A DNA stretch of 64,000 nt, taken from positions 372,001 to 436,000 of the forward strand of contig OZ251230.1 of NCBI GenBank assembly GCA_965240325.2, given 5' to 3'. Position 1 is the stretch's first letter; each line of letters starts with the position of its first letter. The notes beneath the pieces were generated by a model. The model worked only from the letters and a program-made list of their open reading frames with translations. It was not told the origin of the DNA and searched no databases. Of the stretch, positions 29,901-40,663 are shown in pieces. Both the position numbers and the translations under genes were made by a program. The stretch comes from Rebecca billardiae RCC1528 (Eukaryota; Haptophyta).

Positions 29901-32372
29901 GCAGGTGCCGATCAACTTCGGCGAGGTCGTCGTGTTCCTCGTCCTCATGCTGCTCAACCTCACCATCTGTGCGTGCCGACCGCGGCGCGCGCGCGCCGCG
30001 CCGCGCGCCGCGCGCGCTCGCGCTCACGCACGCCCGGTGCCCGCGCCCCGCCCGCGCCGCGCGCGCGGCGCAGACGCGTGGTGCGTCGGCCAGATCTCCA
30101 CGCTGGTGATGAACCAGGACGCGGAGCTGGTGGGCAAGCGCCAGCAGATCGAGACGGTGCAGCACTTCCTCAGGCACGCGATCATCTCGACCAAGCTCAA
30201 GGAGGACATCGAGTTCTTCTTCCGCGCGCACGTGACCGAGTCGTCCGGCTCGTCCGTGAAGGCGGAGGACATGTTCGCCGCGATGCCGGTGGCGCTGCAG
30301 ATCGACGTGTCGGTGTACATGTACCGCGCGATCGTGGGTCAGTGCACGCTGCTCGAGAACACCTCGAACGGCTTCCTCAACCGCCTCGCCGCCGTGCTCC
30401 GCGAGCGCGTGCTCGAGGAGGAGGCGTTCCTCTTCCGCGCGGGCGAGGCGAGCAAGGAGCTGTGCATCGTGTGGACGGGCTCGCTCGAGCTCACGAACGA
30501 GGCGGAGGTGGCGGACGCCGAGCCCGAGGCCGCAGGCAGCGCCGGGCCCGGCGACACGCTCGGCGAGGTGCCGTTCGTCTTTGGCATCCGCCATTTCCAG
30601 AGCGCGCGCGCCGCGGCCGGCATGGAGTCCAAGGTGATCGTTGTGCAGCGGCCGGACTACATCGAGCTGCTCAAGGCCTTCCCCGATGACCAGGACAACA
30701 TCATGGACAACGCGATCCGCCAGTATGACGGTGCGCGCCCGCACGCCGCGTGACCGCACGCCCGCCGTCCTCGCCACGCCCGTCCGCGCGAGCCGGCCGT
30801 CGGACGCGCCACGCGCGCGCGCGCGCGCGCTCACATGCGCGCGCCGCGCCACGCCGGGTGCCGCGCGGGATGCAGGCGCGATGACGGCTCGCTCGGGCCG
30901 CTCGAAGACGTCCGCGCACTCGAGCAAGTACTCCGCGGCCAGGTCGTCGACGACTAAGTCGTCGACGACGATGAGCAACTCGCTCGCCGACTCGTCCTCC
31001 GACGTCTCCTCCCACCTCGACAACGTGCGCATGATGATCAAGGACATCAAGCGCAAGCGCGAGGACCTGATGCTCACCAAGCTGTGCGCGGCGTGCGCGA
31101 ACGGCGAGCTGGACAAGGCGCGGCGCATCATCTCGGCGAGCGGCGTGAGCGTCAACCACGGCAACGTCAACGGCCGCCGCCCGCTGCACCTCGCCGCGTG
31201 CTTTGGCCACCGCGGCGTGATCCAGTTCCTGCTCGGCCACCGCGCGGACGTGAACGTGGCCGACCGGTACGGCGGCACGCCGCTCGAGGAGGCGCTGCGC
31301 GAGAAGCACATGGACGCTGCCAAGATGCTCGAGGCCAACGGCGCGAAGCGCCTGATGAAGGACCCGGTCGAGAAGCTGTGCGCGGCCGCGGGCAAGGCGG
31401 ACGGGCTCGAGACGCTGCGCTACATCCTGCGGTACGACACGGTGGGCGAGGTGACCTGCCGCGACGCGAACCGGCGCACGCCGCTGCACGTGGCCGCGGC
31501 GGAGGGCCACATCGACAACGTCAAGCTGCTGCTCGAGCTGCACGCCGACATCAACGCGGTCGACCGGTACGGCGTGACGCCGCTGCAGGACGCGGTGCAC
31601 GCCAAGCACGAGGACGTGTGCGAGCTGCTGCTCGCGCGCGACGCCAACCTCGGCGCCACGTTCGACAGCGCCGCGTACATGTGCACGGCGGGCGCGGAGG
31701 GCAACGTGGCGCAGCTCGAGCGGCTCGTCAAGTACCGGTGCAACGTCAACATCCAGGACCACCAGGGCCGGACGGCGCTGCACCTCGCCTCGGCGAACGG
31801 GCACGTGGGCGCGTGCCACTTCCTGCTCGACTGCGAGGGCATCGACCCGAACGTCGAGGACTTCTACGGCAACACCTCGCTCGACGACACGGAGCGCGAG
31901 GAGTCGAACGAGGTGCAGCTCACGCGCATGCTGCTCAACCTGCGCGGCGCCAAGAACGGCTCGCACGAGCGCGCGGTCCGCAACCTGTCCGAGCACGCGG
32001 CCAAGAAGCGTGCGGAGGACATGGCGACGGTCAAGCAGCGCGAGCAGCTGTGCGGCATCGCGGTCGTGCTGGTCAAGTGGGTGCGCGACCAGCGCAAGGC
32101 GGCGTACAAGTTCAAGAAGCGGCTGGACGAGATCACCCAGCTCGAGAACGAGGAGGGCCCCGACGCGGTCAAGCAGACCCAGGCGCGCTTCTGGGTCGAG
32201 GTCAAGAAGTACGCCGCGCGCAACACGCTGCGCATCGAGTACTTCAAGCACAACATCACGCAGGGCCTCGACACGACGGCGGAATCGGCCGACGATCTCG
32301 ACATCATCCCACTCAAGGAAATGCGCCACAGGGTGCGCGCACGGCGCCCGACTGCGCGAGCGGCCGCCCCCG

Positions 32373-32404
<32 letters not shown>

Positions 32405-32708
32405 TCCTGCCCCCGCGAGCGCGCGCGCACAGACAGGGCAGCCGGCCACCATGCCCGAGCGCGACACTCATCTGCGACCGCCCCGGTGCACCGCCCGCCC
32501 GTGTGTCCATCCACAGGCTGCTGACCTGGTCACGATGCAGGAGTCGGTGGCAGTGACATTCTCGCGGCTCGGCGAGGTCGACTTTTCGTCCGTCAAGAAG
32601 ACGGGCCTCTCGGCCGAGGAGATCATCATCCTCAAGTCGGGCATCTCGCCGGATGAGCTCGCGGCGATGGGCGCACACTCAGGATCTGATACTGACGCCA
32701 CTCACTGA
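23928..32708 (+). CDS. giant double ion channel: two channel/cNMP-binding/ankyrin modules
   Basis: Exons 23928-24251, 24397-29968, 30074-30730, 30876-32332 and 32517-32708 give 2733 residues. Module 1 has six membrane segments (about 68-330), a pore with 'TAMGYAG' (279-285), a C-linker, a cyclic-nucleotide-binding-like domain (about 407-510) and ankyrin repeats (about 567-850). A Glu-rich and Ala/Lys-rich linker and a degenerate EF-hand-like stretch (about 1367-1393, 'FRIFDRNHRDAIKLSDV') follow. Module 2 repeats the plan: membrane segments about 1727-1980, pore 'TTLGLTQ' (1938-1944), nucleotide-binding-like domain about 2058-2175, ankyrins about 2253-2523. The order per module is that of plant AKT-type K+ channels, but neither pore has the GYG filter. 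Intron 29969-30073 splits the last membrane segment; its removal gives 'LTIYAWCVGQISTLV'. The start ATG is a best guess; the frame is open to 23496. Likely a plasma- or endomembrane cation channel. Confidence 0.85.
32373..32403. repeat. 31-base C homopolymer inside an intron
   Basis: An uninterrupted run of C within the 184-bp intron 32333-32516 of the channel gene. On the other strand it is a G run able to form a quadruplex; on this strand it could form an i-motif. It may also be length-variable or prone to assembly error. Confidence 0.85.
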
Positions 32709-33819
32709 CCGTCTGACGGTGCCGCTCAGTGAGCATCACAGCCCACTGAGGCCCGCCGTCACCCAGTGAGCCTGTTTGAGGCGCCGCCATGGCGGCCCAG
32801 CATGCGACGGGCCATCTGCCCGCCGATCTGCAACTCCGTGGTCGTGGAAGTGTACAGCTTGAGCCCGTACTAGTAGCCGTAGGTAAGTAGCTGCTACTTA
32901 GTCAACTCTCGCCTGCCTGAGCTGTGTCCGCTGGCGCTGTGACAGTCTGCTGTGTAGTGCGTCTCTTATTCTTAGTACTAACTGTAGCTAGCGTCTTAAT
33001 TAACCCAGCCTTTATGGCGGGCCGTTTTTATATGGCGGGCCTAGGCCACTTCACCGAAATCCAGGCTGGCCCGCTGGGCAGGATCTCCGCCGCACTCCGA
33101 GCTCCCACTGGGGACGCTCGGCCGAAAAAGGGGTCGGCCATGGCGCGGAGCGCGTGGGCGCCGCGCGCCAGATCCAACGCCGGCGCGGACATCGTGAGAG
33201 GACCCCCGAGGGGAGGTTTCGCCCGATTCGCGATTGCTGCCCTCGTCGTCTCGCGTGCAGGTCAAACGAGGGCTAAAGTGAAAAGTCGCAGTCAGCCGGC
33301 GCGTCTGGAGGCACGCTCGGCGCGTCGACACGATCGTGCGACCTGGGGCGGTCCTCGCCCGACTTGCACGTCGAGCGCTCGCACAGGCCATAGCATCAAG
33401 CGCTGCGCACAACAGCCACCTCGCGCGATCCACCGCCGCGCGTCGGGCTCGGTGCGGAAACGCCCTCATCACGAGGTGTCTCGCGGGCGGGAAGCGCCAT
33501 CGCACGCGACGCAAGATTTGGCGCGGCCTTCTGAACTCGATCGCCGGAATCCGCGCACCGGACTCAGTCGTCGCTCGCGGTCCCTCAGCCGAAGCCCACG
33601 TCCGGCCTGCATGGCGTCGACGGTGACCAATGCGACGGAAGCGCAGCGCCAACGGCGTACGACGCGCAGCGGACGCACCTCCCGGGTCTGTCGCCGTGGC
33701 AGCAACCATGTCTTCGCGAGTTGGCGACCCTCGCCGCAGCGCGACACAGACAAGCCCGTGATGCCATCCGCAGAGAGATGAATCGTCGAGCATGCAACAT
33801 CGCCGCGCCATCCTCGTCC

Positions 33820-34420
33820 ATGGCGCAGGCGCTGCGGGACGAGGCGGACGTCGTCACGCCGGTGACGGATGCGCTGCGATTCGTGTGCCCGCGTGAGCAG
33901 CTCGTGCCCACTCTCGATCGCGAGTGGCACACGCTGTCGCTGTGCGCGCGCGCGCGCACAACCAACAGCTCCTCGTGCCGCCAAACGCGCAGGCGCCAGA
34001 CCTGTCGAAAAGGCGAAGAGCGACGACCGCGTGAACGTCAACGCGCTCGTGCTCAGCGTGGCGGCCGTGTACGATGTCAACGCGACCTGCGCCGAGCCCA
34101 TCATGCCCGGAGCGGACATCGGCAAGCGTCTTCGCGACGACCGCTCTCGGCTGGCGGCAGGAGGACATGCACACAATGTACTCTGGCGGCTTCGTCGGTG
34201 GCGAGGCGCTCGATTACGCCATCGCGGTCGAGATGCGGCACATACAGCGCGTACCCGCGCTCGCGGCCTCGCGCGGAGCAACGCGCTACCCGCCCCGCCC
34301 CGCGTGCTGCACATTCCCTCGTGGGTGTGGGCCTCGCTGATGCGCGCGAACGCGTACCGGCGTACCGCACCGCGTGGGAGAACTTCACAGGTGTCACTGG
34401 TCCGACTGTCCGTCACCCGG
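33820..34420 (+). pseudogene. possible frameshifted remnant of an unknown protein gene
   Basis: Protein-like runs occur in all three plus frames, one after another: 'LRFVCPREQLVPTLDREWH' near 33869, 'VNVNALVLSVAAVYDV' near 34031, 'MYSGGFVGGEALDYAIAVE' near 34177, 'LHIPSWVWASLMRANAY' near 34309 and 'AYRTAWENFTG' near 34360. Each has balanced composition unlike the Arg/Ala-rich shadow frames around it. The simplest reading is one old coding sequence broken by several small indels, but unrecognised introns or sequencing errors could give the same pattern. I do not recognise the family. Confidence 0.3.
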
Positions 34421-34693
34421 CCACGAGCGAATGCTGTGGAAAGACGACGCGAACCCGCAGAGGAAACATTGCGACAGCACTGGCACGGCCCGCCGACCCC
34501 CCCGCCCGCCAGGGCACAGTTTTTCAGTATGACTATGAGTAACTGCGGCGGCTTTAATTAATACGCTAATACTAATAGTCGCAGCGTCGCGTACGACAGT
34601 TTATTTATGTTTTAACGTGCGTAAGGCTCACGGTGGCAGGTTGCCGCGCCATCCTTCAGCGCACGCTCTCCGAAGAGAGACCTGGAATAAACT

Positions 34694-34774
34694 GGTTTTG
34701 AACCCGCATGACCTCAGAGGCAAGAGCACGCCAACGGGCGGAACGGCGGCAACGGGTACTCTCCCACTCGGCCA
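34694..34774 (-). ncRNA. tRNA-like element with Pol III box A and box B
   Basis: On the minus strand, box A TGGCCGAGTGGG (34774-34763) and box B GGTTCAAAACC (34704-34694) both match the internal Pol III promoter consensus at a tRNA-like distance. However the expected acceptor stem does not pair, the D-stem is missing its 3' half and the T-stem has a mismatch. It may be a decayed tRNA gene, possibly Ser/Leu-like by its long central part, or the head of a tRNA-derived SINE. A TA microsatellite lies about 30 bp upstream of it on its own strand. Confidence 0.35.
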
Positions 34775-34803
34775 CAGACCGGCGTTCTGAATCTCAAATT
34801 ATT

Positions 34804-34805
<2 letters not shown>

Positions 34806-34852
<47 letters not shown>
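34806..34852. repeat. (AT)n microsatellite, about 47 bp
   Basis: Uninterrupted alternating A and T beside the tRNA-like element. Confidence 0.9.
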
Positions 34853-34857
<5 letters not shown>

Positions 34858-35273
34858 GATTGTGGAACGATTTTGACGAGCAGGCGGGTTTTTCGCCCGG
34901 CCCTAGGGCGAGGCAGTGCTGAGTGCGGAATCGGCGAGCGAACTACTTTATAATATAAGTAGTCAGGTGACGCCTTGCTGGCTGATGGGTCTAGTACCGA
35001 AGGGGGGCCCAGTACACCTCTGATGAGGCCTGAGGGTGTGGTGCTCGGAACTCGCGCGCGCGCGCGCGCGCGCGCGCGCTCGCGGGGTGCGTCGACGGGT
35101 CGACTCAGACTGACCCCTATCGTTCGGTGCCTCTCTTGTGACGTGCTGCTGCTGGCCCCTGAGCGCTCGCAGTCCGCCCGCTGGCACTCGCCGGCGCGCT
35201 GGTGGTGTGGGCACGCACCATCGACCCCGCAGCCGCCGGGGCCAACGTCTTGCCCGCGCGAACCCGCTCCACG

Positions 35274-35591
35274 ATGAGTGAAGCTGTCGACGAGCGTGAG
35301 TCCGCTATCGACGATCACCCGCGGGTGGCGCCCGAGCCACCACCGATACCACCGCTTCCAGAGTATACTCTGGAGCGCGTCGAGAAGGGCGCGCCGCTAC
35401 GCAGGGAGAGAGGTGCTGCATCGACGCAGATCTGCCGCTTGGTCGGCGCGAAGCTGATGAGCGCCATCTCCACGACCCAGTCAGTGAGCATGTGCGCCGG
35501 ACTGTCACTGCTGAATGCTGATGAGCCGGGCTTCCGCCCTGGCGGACTCGACAAGCTGGGACTCTGGAGAGTAGGTGCAATCCGCGAGTAG
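35274..35591 (+). CDS. weak hypothetical small open frame (105 codons)
   Basis: ATG at 35274 opens a 105-residue frame with fairly balanced composition ('PEYTLERVEKGAPL', 'STTQSVSMCAGLSLLNADE'), unlike most shadow frames here. It has no known domain. It could be an exon of a larger gene continuing into the frame after 35592, but no GTGCG donor supports this. It is isolated in gene-poor DNA. Confidence 0.22.
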   Translation: MSEAVDERESAIDDHPRVAPEPPPIPPLPEYTLERVEKGAPLRRERGAASTQICRLVGAKLMSAISTTQSVSMCAGLSLLNADEPGFRPGGLDKLGLWRVGAIRE

Positions 35592-36283
35592 GTGCACAGC
35601 TCCGAAAGAGCCTCGGCGCGCGGTTCAAACGACTGGACGCACGTGTGCACGTCCGCCCCCGTACGCCCTGACCACCTGGGCGCCCAGTGGCGCACATACC
35701 ATGCAGCGCATCCACCGCCGCATCTGCAGCTCGTCAGCCGACCCGCACGGTGCACGCTGGTGCATGGCTGGAGCGTGAGGAGAGACGCGACGAGCTCATC
35801 AAAGGGCGGGCCAAGAGGCCGGCGCACGTGCTTTGACCACCCGACATGCGCTCCGGACCGTGCCGTACGCGGTCGGCGAAGCACGAAGCCTGGCCACACT
35901 GACAAGCAGCCATGGCCGTTATAGCTCGCATCACGTGGTTATGATTTCGTCCCTTGCAAGCACCCAAAACGCGAGATCGGCGTCGCCGGGACTCGCCGCC
36001 GCCGCCGGCAAGGCGGCAACGGCAAGCTTGGCTGAATTATATATTATATTCGGTCAAGGTTCGCCGACGGCGAACGGGCGAGATGTTGCGCTCGCTCTAT
36101 GCGGCGAAGCGACGTGACCACGGCGAACCATATATTCCGACGGCGAGCCGCAGCCAATCAGCGCGTCGCGCGCAGCGCAGCCATAGTAGTCCCAGCCAGA
36201 AACGCCGCGCCGAATCGCACGGCAACACGGGTGGTGCACGAGCCAACAGCAGGAGCACGCCGCCGGCCCCGTCGACGAGCACA

Positions 36284-38203
36284 ATGGACGAGAATCCGCT
36301 GAAGCAGTATGAGTGGATGGTGGTGATCGGCGCGTTCTTCGCCTTCTTCACCGCGTTTGGTGCGTGCGCGTCGCCCCGGTCACGCTGCGTGGCAGCCCCC
36401 TTGCCTCCTCCCTGCATGCCGTGCGCGCGCGCCTACCGTGGACTGGAGTTGACAGCGCCAGATCGTGGACGCGGTGGCTGCCTCGTTGCCTGCCCGCTCC
36501 CTACCTGCCGATCGGCGCGTGCGCCTGAAGCTCCCGCCTCCACGCATCCTGCCCGCCCGCCCGCGCTCACCCCTTCCAACCCGCCCCCGCCCAATCGCGC
36601 CACGGTGCGCTTGCGCAGGCATCGGCGCCAATGACGTCGCAAACGCCTTCGCCACGTCGGTCGGCTCGAAGGCGCTGACGATCCGCGACGCGATGATCAT
36701 CGCCGCAATCTTCGAATTCCTCGGCGCCGTCCTGCTCGGCGGCCACGTCTCGGACACCATCCGCAAGGGCATCGCCGACCAGGAGTGCTTCCGCGGGTTC
36801 CCGGCGGCGCTCATGTGGGGCATGGTGGCGGTGTGCCTGTGCACCGGGATCTGGCTGTACATCGCGACGTTCCTCGAGCTGCCCGTGTCGACCACGCACT
36901 CCGCCGTCGGCGGCGTCGTCGGCGCGGCCCTCGTCATCGTCGGCGGCGACTGCATCGTGTGGGCGGGCACGTCGAGCACGTTCCCGTTCGTGAAGGGCGT
37001 GGCGTCGATCGTGATGTCGTGGGTGTTCTCGCCGGTGCTCTCGGCGGTGCTCGCCGCGCTCATCTACGTGATCACGCGCCAGTTCGTGCTGCGCGCGCCC
37101 AACTCGACCGAGATGGCGCTGCGCACCTACCCGCTCCTCCTCTGGTTCTGCACGGCGCTGATCCTCTTCTACCTGCTCGTGAAGGGCGCCAAGGGCCAGA
37201 ACGACGCGCTGGGCTGGGACCCGGAGGACGAGGACCTGCCGATCGCGATCGGGGTGTGCGTCGGCGGCGGTCTGCTCTGCGCGCTCCTCTCGCTCGCCTT
37301 CAAGCCCTTCCTCCGCCGTAAGAGCGAGGAGGAGCCCGACAACGACGAGGACATCAAGCAGCAGGAGGTTGCGCGGCAGCAGGCGATTGCCGCCGATCAG
37401 GTCAACATGGAGGAGAAGCCCGGCGTCCTGTCGTTCATCACGAGGGCGCTCGCCACGGACGTCGACCAGATCGTCGCCGAGAACTCCACCGTCGCCGACA
37501 TCCACGCGCAGGCCGAGAAGTTCTCGCCCAAGACGGAGATCGTCTTCAAGTACATGCAGGTCGTGACGGCGGCGCTCGACGCGTTCGCGCACGGCGCCAA
37601 CGACGTGGCCAACGCCATGGGCCCGTTCGCCGCGATCTTCTTCATCTACCAGTCCGGCGGCAACTTCTCGAAGAAGAACGACGTCGGCAACAACATGTAC
37701 TGGATCCTCGCCATCGGTGGCCTCGGCATCGTGACGGGTCTCGGTGCGGAGCGCCGCCACCGCCGCGCCTGTGCTGGTGCGCTGCCTGCAGCCACGCGCG
37801 CCGCTGAACGCTCACCCGCGCACCCCGCTCCGCTGCCCGGCTGCGCGCAGGCATCTATGGCTACAAGATCATGTACGCCATCGGCATCAAGCTCGCAAAG
37901 ATCACGCCGTCGCGCGGCTTCTCGATCGAGCTTGGCGCCATGTTCGTCGTGCTGCTCGGCTCGCGCTTCGGCATTCCGCTCTCGACGACACACTGCCAGG
38001 TCGGCGCGACGATGGGCGTTGCCGCCACCGAGGGCAGGCTCCACGCGACCAACTGGAGCATTGTCGGCAAGACAATCCTGGGCTGGATCTTCACGATGAT
38101 CGTGAACGGCTCGTTCACCGCAACGATCACGGCCATCGGCATGGCCGCCATCCGCTGGGACCCGGTGACGAACTCCAACCTCCCGGAGAACTGGCAGCAG
38201 TGA
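36284..38203 (+). CDS. PiT-family phosphate transporter (SLC20/PHO4 type)
   Basis: Exons 36284-36359, 36619-37743 and 37851-38203 encode 517 residues. Both introns (259 and 107 bp) start GTGCG, end GCGCAG and are phase 1; joining exons 1 and 2 restores 'TAFGIGANDVANAF'. The two family signatures are present, GANDVANAF (28-36) and GANDVANAM (351-359), one in each half, with about ten hydrophobic segments around a central charged loop (about 235-310) rich in Glu and Gln. PHO4-type proteins take up inorganic phosphate with Na+ or H+; the sequence does not tell which cation. Likely in the plasma membrane, though a plastid or vacuole site cannot be excluded. No transit peptide is evident. Confidence 0.92.
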
Positions 38204-39125
38204 GCATGGTCCGAGCACGGAGGCTTAGATTTCGGATCTATTGACAGGGTCCAGCCGCGCTGCCAGCTCGGCGTGAGCCGAGACGCGATCGAGGCGAGAC
38301 GTCTGTCGGTCAGAGTCGCTGGCGGAATCGCCCGAGACCGTGAGTGTCGTCGCACGCGGCCTCGGGCTTAGCTTGATTTTTTTCAAAAAAAATAGGCCAG
38401 CAGTAGTTTCAGTGATCAGTCTAAATTTCAGTGACGTCATATCTGCCGATACTGATTAATTCGTCATTAAACTGAAAATTAATATAAAATTATACGACTG
38501 CTGTAAAATCGCAGTGTGCATTATTATTAATGTGTCGTGTCGCGCGCGCGTCGACGCCAGACGGCGGTGCGTCGAGCTTCCGCTCGGCGATGGAGTGATG
38601 GGCGTCAGACTACGACTACGAGCCGAGGGGGGGGGACGTGACGGCGAGGACGGAGCCGGAGGAGCGCAGTCAGCGCTGTTCCTGGTGTTTGTCTCATAAT
38701 AATTGCAGGCTGCTGCTCGATCTGCGCTTCTAGTCCTACAGCTGTCAGCTAACTCAGCTTGCTGACTGACTCTGACGCCTGCCCGTTGCATACCACGTCG
38801 TTAATTAACGTGTCACATGACTCTGATGATGATGAAGTATCAATATTAATTACTCAGAGTATAACTAAAACTCAGCAGATGATCGAAAGCAGCAGTCTGC
38901 GGTGTCGCCTAGCTCAGAACAAAGCCCGGATGAGCCGACCGGCCCGCGTGACGACTAGTCCGCCCACTGCAGTCTTACGGTCCGGTCCGGCCATTAAAAT
39001 TTTATTAATATAAAAATAGGGCGGGGCGGTCAGGTCCCGCTGTCCAAACTGCAAACGCGGCCCCCGACGGGCCGCACTCACGGTCACACTGGCACTGCGG
39101 CCTGGCAAATTACTTAAAATAATGT

Positions 39126-39164
<39 letters not shown>

Positions 39165-39517
39165 ATACAGAATTCACGCGTGTCACGATCTGTCCGATTC
39201 TGTCATCAAGTCCTATAAGTATAACCTATTCCTAAGGCCGAAGTTACCCCGAAGGCGGTGATAGTATATACGTTAATATATTTATAATAAGCAGTTATTA
39301 TAATATTTTATTATTATAACGATGACTACTGACGATGATTGCATTAGCGTAACCGAAGTTACTCGTCATGACTGCTCATCAACTTCAACTTGATGAAACT
39401 GCTACACAGACACAGTGCGTCCTGATGATATGACATGTGCGCGGCTCTGAAACTCATCATCGATGAGTCATCATCAGACACATCATATCGGTCATGCAGA
39501 CCGTGATGCTCTCAACA
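38204..39517. other. AT-rich intergenic region
   Basis: Low G+C with many ATTA and TATA words, especially 38440-38530 and 39100-39420, a T/A hairpin-like stretch near 38381-38393 and the TA/TG microsatellite at 39126. It lies between two convergent genes. No coding region is supported. Confidence 0.5.
39126..39164. repeat. compound (TA)n(TG)n microsatellite
   Basis: About 23 bp of TA alternation pass directly into about 17 bp of TG alternation. Confidence 0.9.
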
Positions 39518-40546
39518 TCACTTTGCATCCGATTGCGGGCCGCTACTCGCACTGCCGAAATCGGGCATGCCGAAGTTCCTGTCCGCGAGCGCCAGCTCCT
39601 CGGCAAACTCGCGCCAGTTCGGCACGCGCGTGCTGCGCCGTGCGATCTTGCCCGACTTCTTCACCGCGAGGGTCAGCCCGAGCGCGGCCGCGTCGAAGCC
39701 CTGCTTGCGTGCCGTCGCGACCTCCGTGCGCAGCCAGCTATCCCACGCCGCCGGCCCGCGGGTGAGCGCAAACGGGCTGTCGGCAGTGGCCTCGCCCAGC
39801 ATCTCGAGCTCGGTTGCAAGCGCGCCGCCGGCGCTGCCGCTCGGGTCGACTGCCGCAGTCTGCGCGTCGAGCAGAATGGGGACCACCACGATCTCGTTGT
39901 CGACGAGCAGCTGCGCGCAGCCGCGCGCCGACTCGACGGCGGCGGTGTACACGTCAGGCCCGCCTGCGACGATCACGACGCGTGTCTCCTTGCGCAACGC
40001 TGACATCGGCAGGTTGGCCGGCGCGCCGCCGGCGAGCGACGGCGCGCGCGTGAGCTGGAGCGCGGCGAGCTCGCCCCCGCGCGCGATGCGCGCGAGCTTC
40101 GAGCGCTGCGCGCGCGCGTCCCACCAGAAGGACGTCGCGGCCGCGCCGATGACGCCGATGTTGATAGCCAGGTTGGGCAGCACCTCCTCCAGCGGCTGCA
40201 GGCACACGCCGCCGAACGCGCAGGCCGCGGCGCGGCTGCCGGCGATAACGGTGGCCACGCTCGCGCTCACGGCAGAGAAGCCCGCCAAAGTTTGCCTCAC
40301 CTTGCGGAAGGGCGACTCGATCTCCTCGCGCAGCAGCTGCTTGGGCGTGTAGGTGGAGGCGCGCCGCGCCTGCTCCTGCTCGCCCTCGCCCGGCGTGGCG
40401 AGGACGATCGGCGCGCGCGGGGCATGGGCGAGTGCGACGCGCCGAATGGGCGCGCGCGTGCGGCCCGCCGCGACGTGCGACGCGAGTGCCACCGGGAGGA
40501 GCGCCACCAGCGCGAGGACGAGATGCGCGCGCCCAGTCGTTGCCAT
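39518..40546 (-). CDS. LPA1: LPA1-like photosystem II assembly protein, plastid targeted
   Basis: A single-exon 342-residue protein. ATG 40546 gives a hydrophobic signal sequence (residues 7-25) followed by an Arg-rich, acid-free stretch, the two-part leader expected for a complex plastid. The mature part matches the C-terminal half of plant LPA1 (REP27): 'LREEIESPFRKVRQ', two membrane segments, 'SKLARIARGGELAALQL', 'LRKETRVVIVAGG' and 'AWDSWLRTE'. LPA1 helps D1 protein insertion and PSII assembly in the thylakoid membrane. The N-terminal TPR repeats of land-plant LPA1 are absent, so this is a short form. The longer open frame extending upstream to 41803 is antisense to the next gene. It shares a 117-bp spacer with the heme lyase gene. 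Confidence 0.8.
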   Translation of the reverse strand: MATTGRAHLVLALVALLPVALASHVAAGRTRAPIRRVALAHAPRAPIVLATPGEGEQEQARRASTYTPKQLLREEIESPFRKVRQTLAGFSAVSASVATVIAGSRAAACAFGGVCLQPLEEVLPNLAINIGVIGAAATSFWWDARAQRSKLARIARGGELAALQLTRAPSLAGGAPANLPMSALRKETRVVIVAGGPDVYTAAVESARGCAQLLVDNEIVVVPILLDAQTAAVDPSGSAGGALATELEMLGEATADSPFALTRGPAAWDSWLRTEVATARKQGFDAAALGLTLAVKKSGKIARRSTRVPNWREFAEELALADRNFGMPDFGSASSGPQSDAK

Positions 40547-40663
40547 CGCGACCCGTCTTGCGCCCGGGCGCGAAGCTGCCGGAGGCTTCCAGCTTGCTTC
40601 CAGTCGGGTCGTCCACGTCTCCACAGGGAAGCGCCCTGCTCGGCGTGGACGGCGTTGATCGCG
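40547..40663. promoter_or_regulatory. 117-bp shared spacer between divergent organelle-protein genes
   Basis: It separates the starts of the LPA1-like (minus) and heme lyase (plus) genes. The length equals the EsV-1-7/NSUN2 spacer. No TATA-like box is visible. Confidence 0.5.

Larger units (their letters stand above)
32709..36283. other. 3.6-kb gene-poor region
   Basis: Mixed base composition with AT-rich patches (32990-33040, 34540-34620, 34800-34970). It holds a possible decayed gene (33820-34420), a tRNA-like element (34694-34774), a TA microsatellite, a (GC)n run near 35055-35080 and a weak small open frame at 35274. A 17-bp palindrome, TAAGTAGC-T-GCTACTTA, sits at 32884-32900. No confident gene. 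Confidence 0.5.

Noticed and set aside
24244-31395. A 2383-codon open frame on the minus strand opposite the channel gene
   Set aside because: It is rich in Arg, His, Leu and Ala without any domain, and is a by-product of GC-rich codons on the plus strand, where channel and ankyrin domains are clear.
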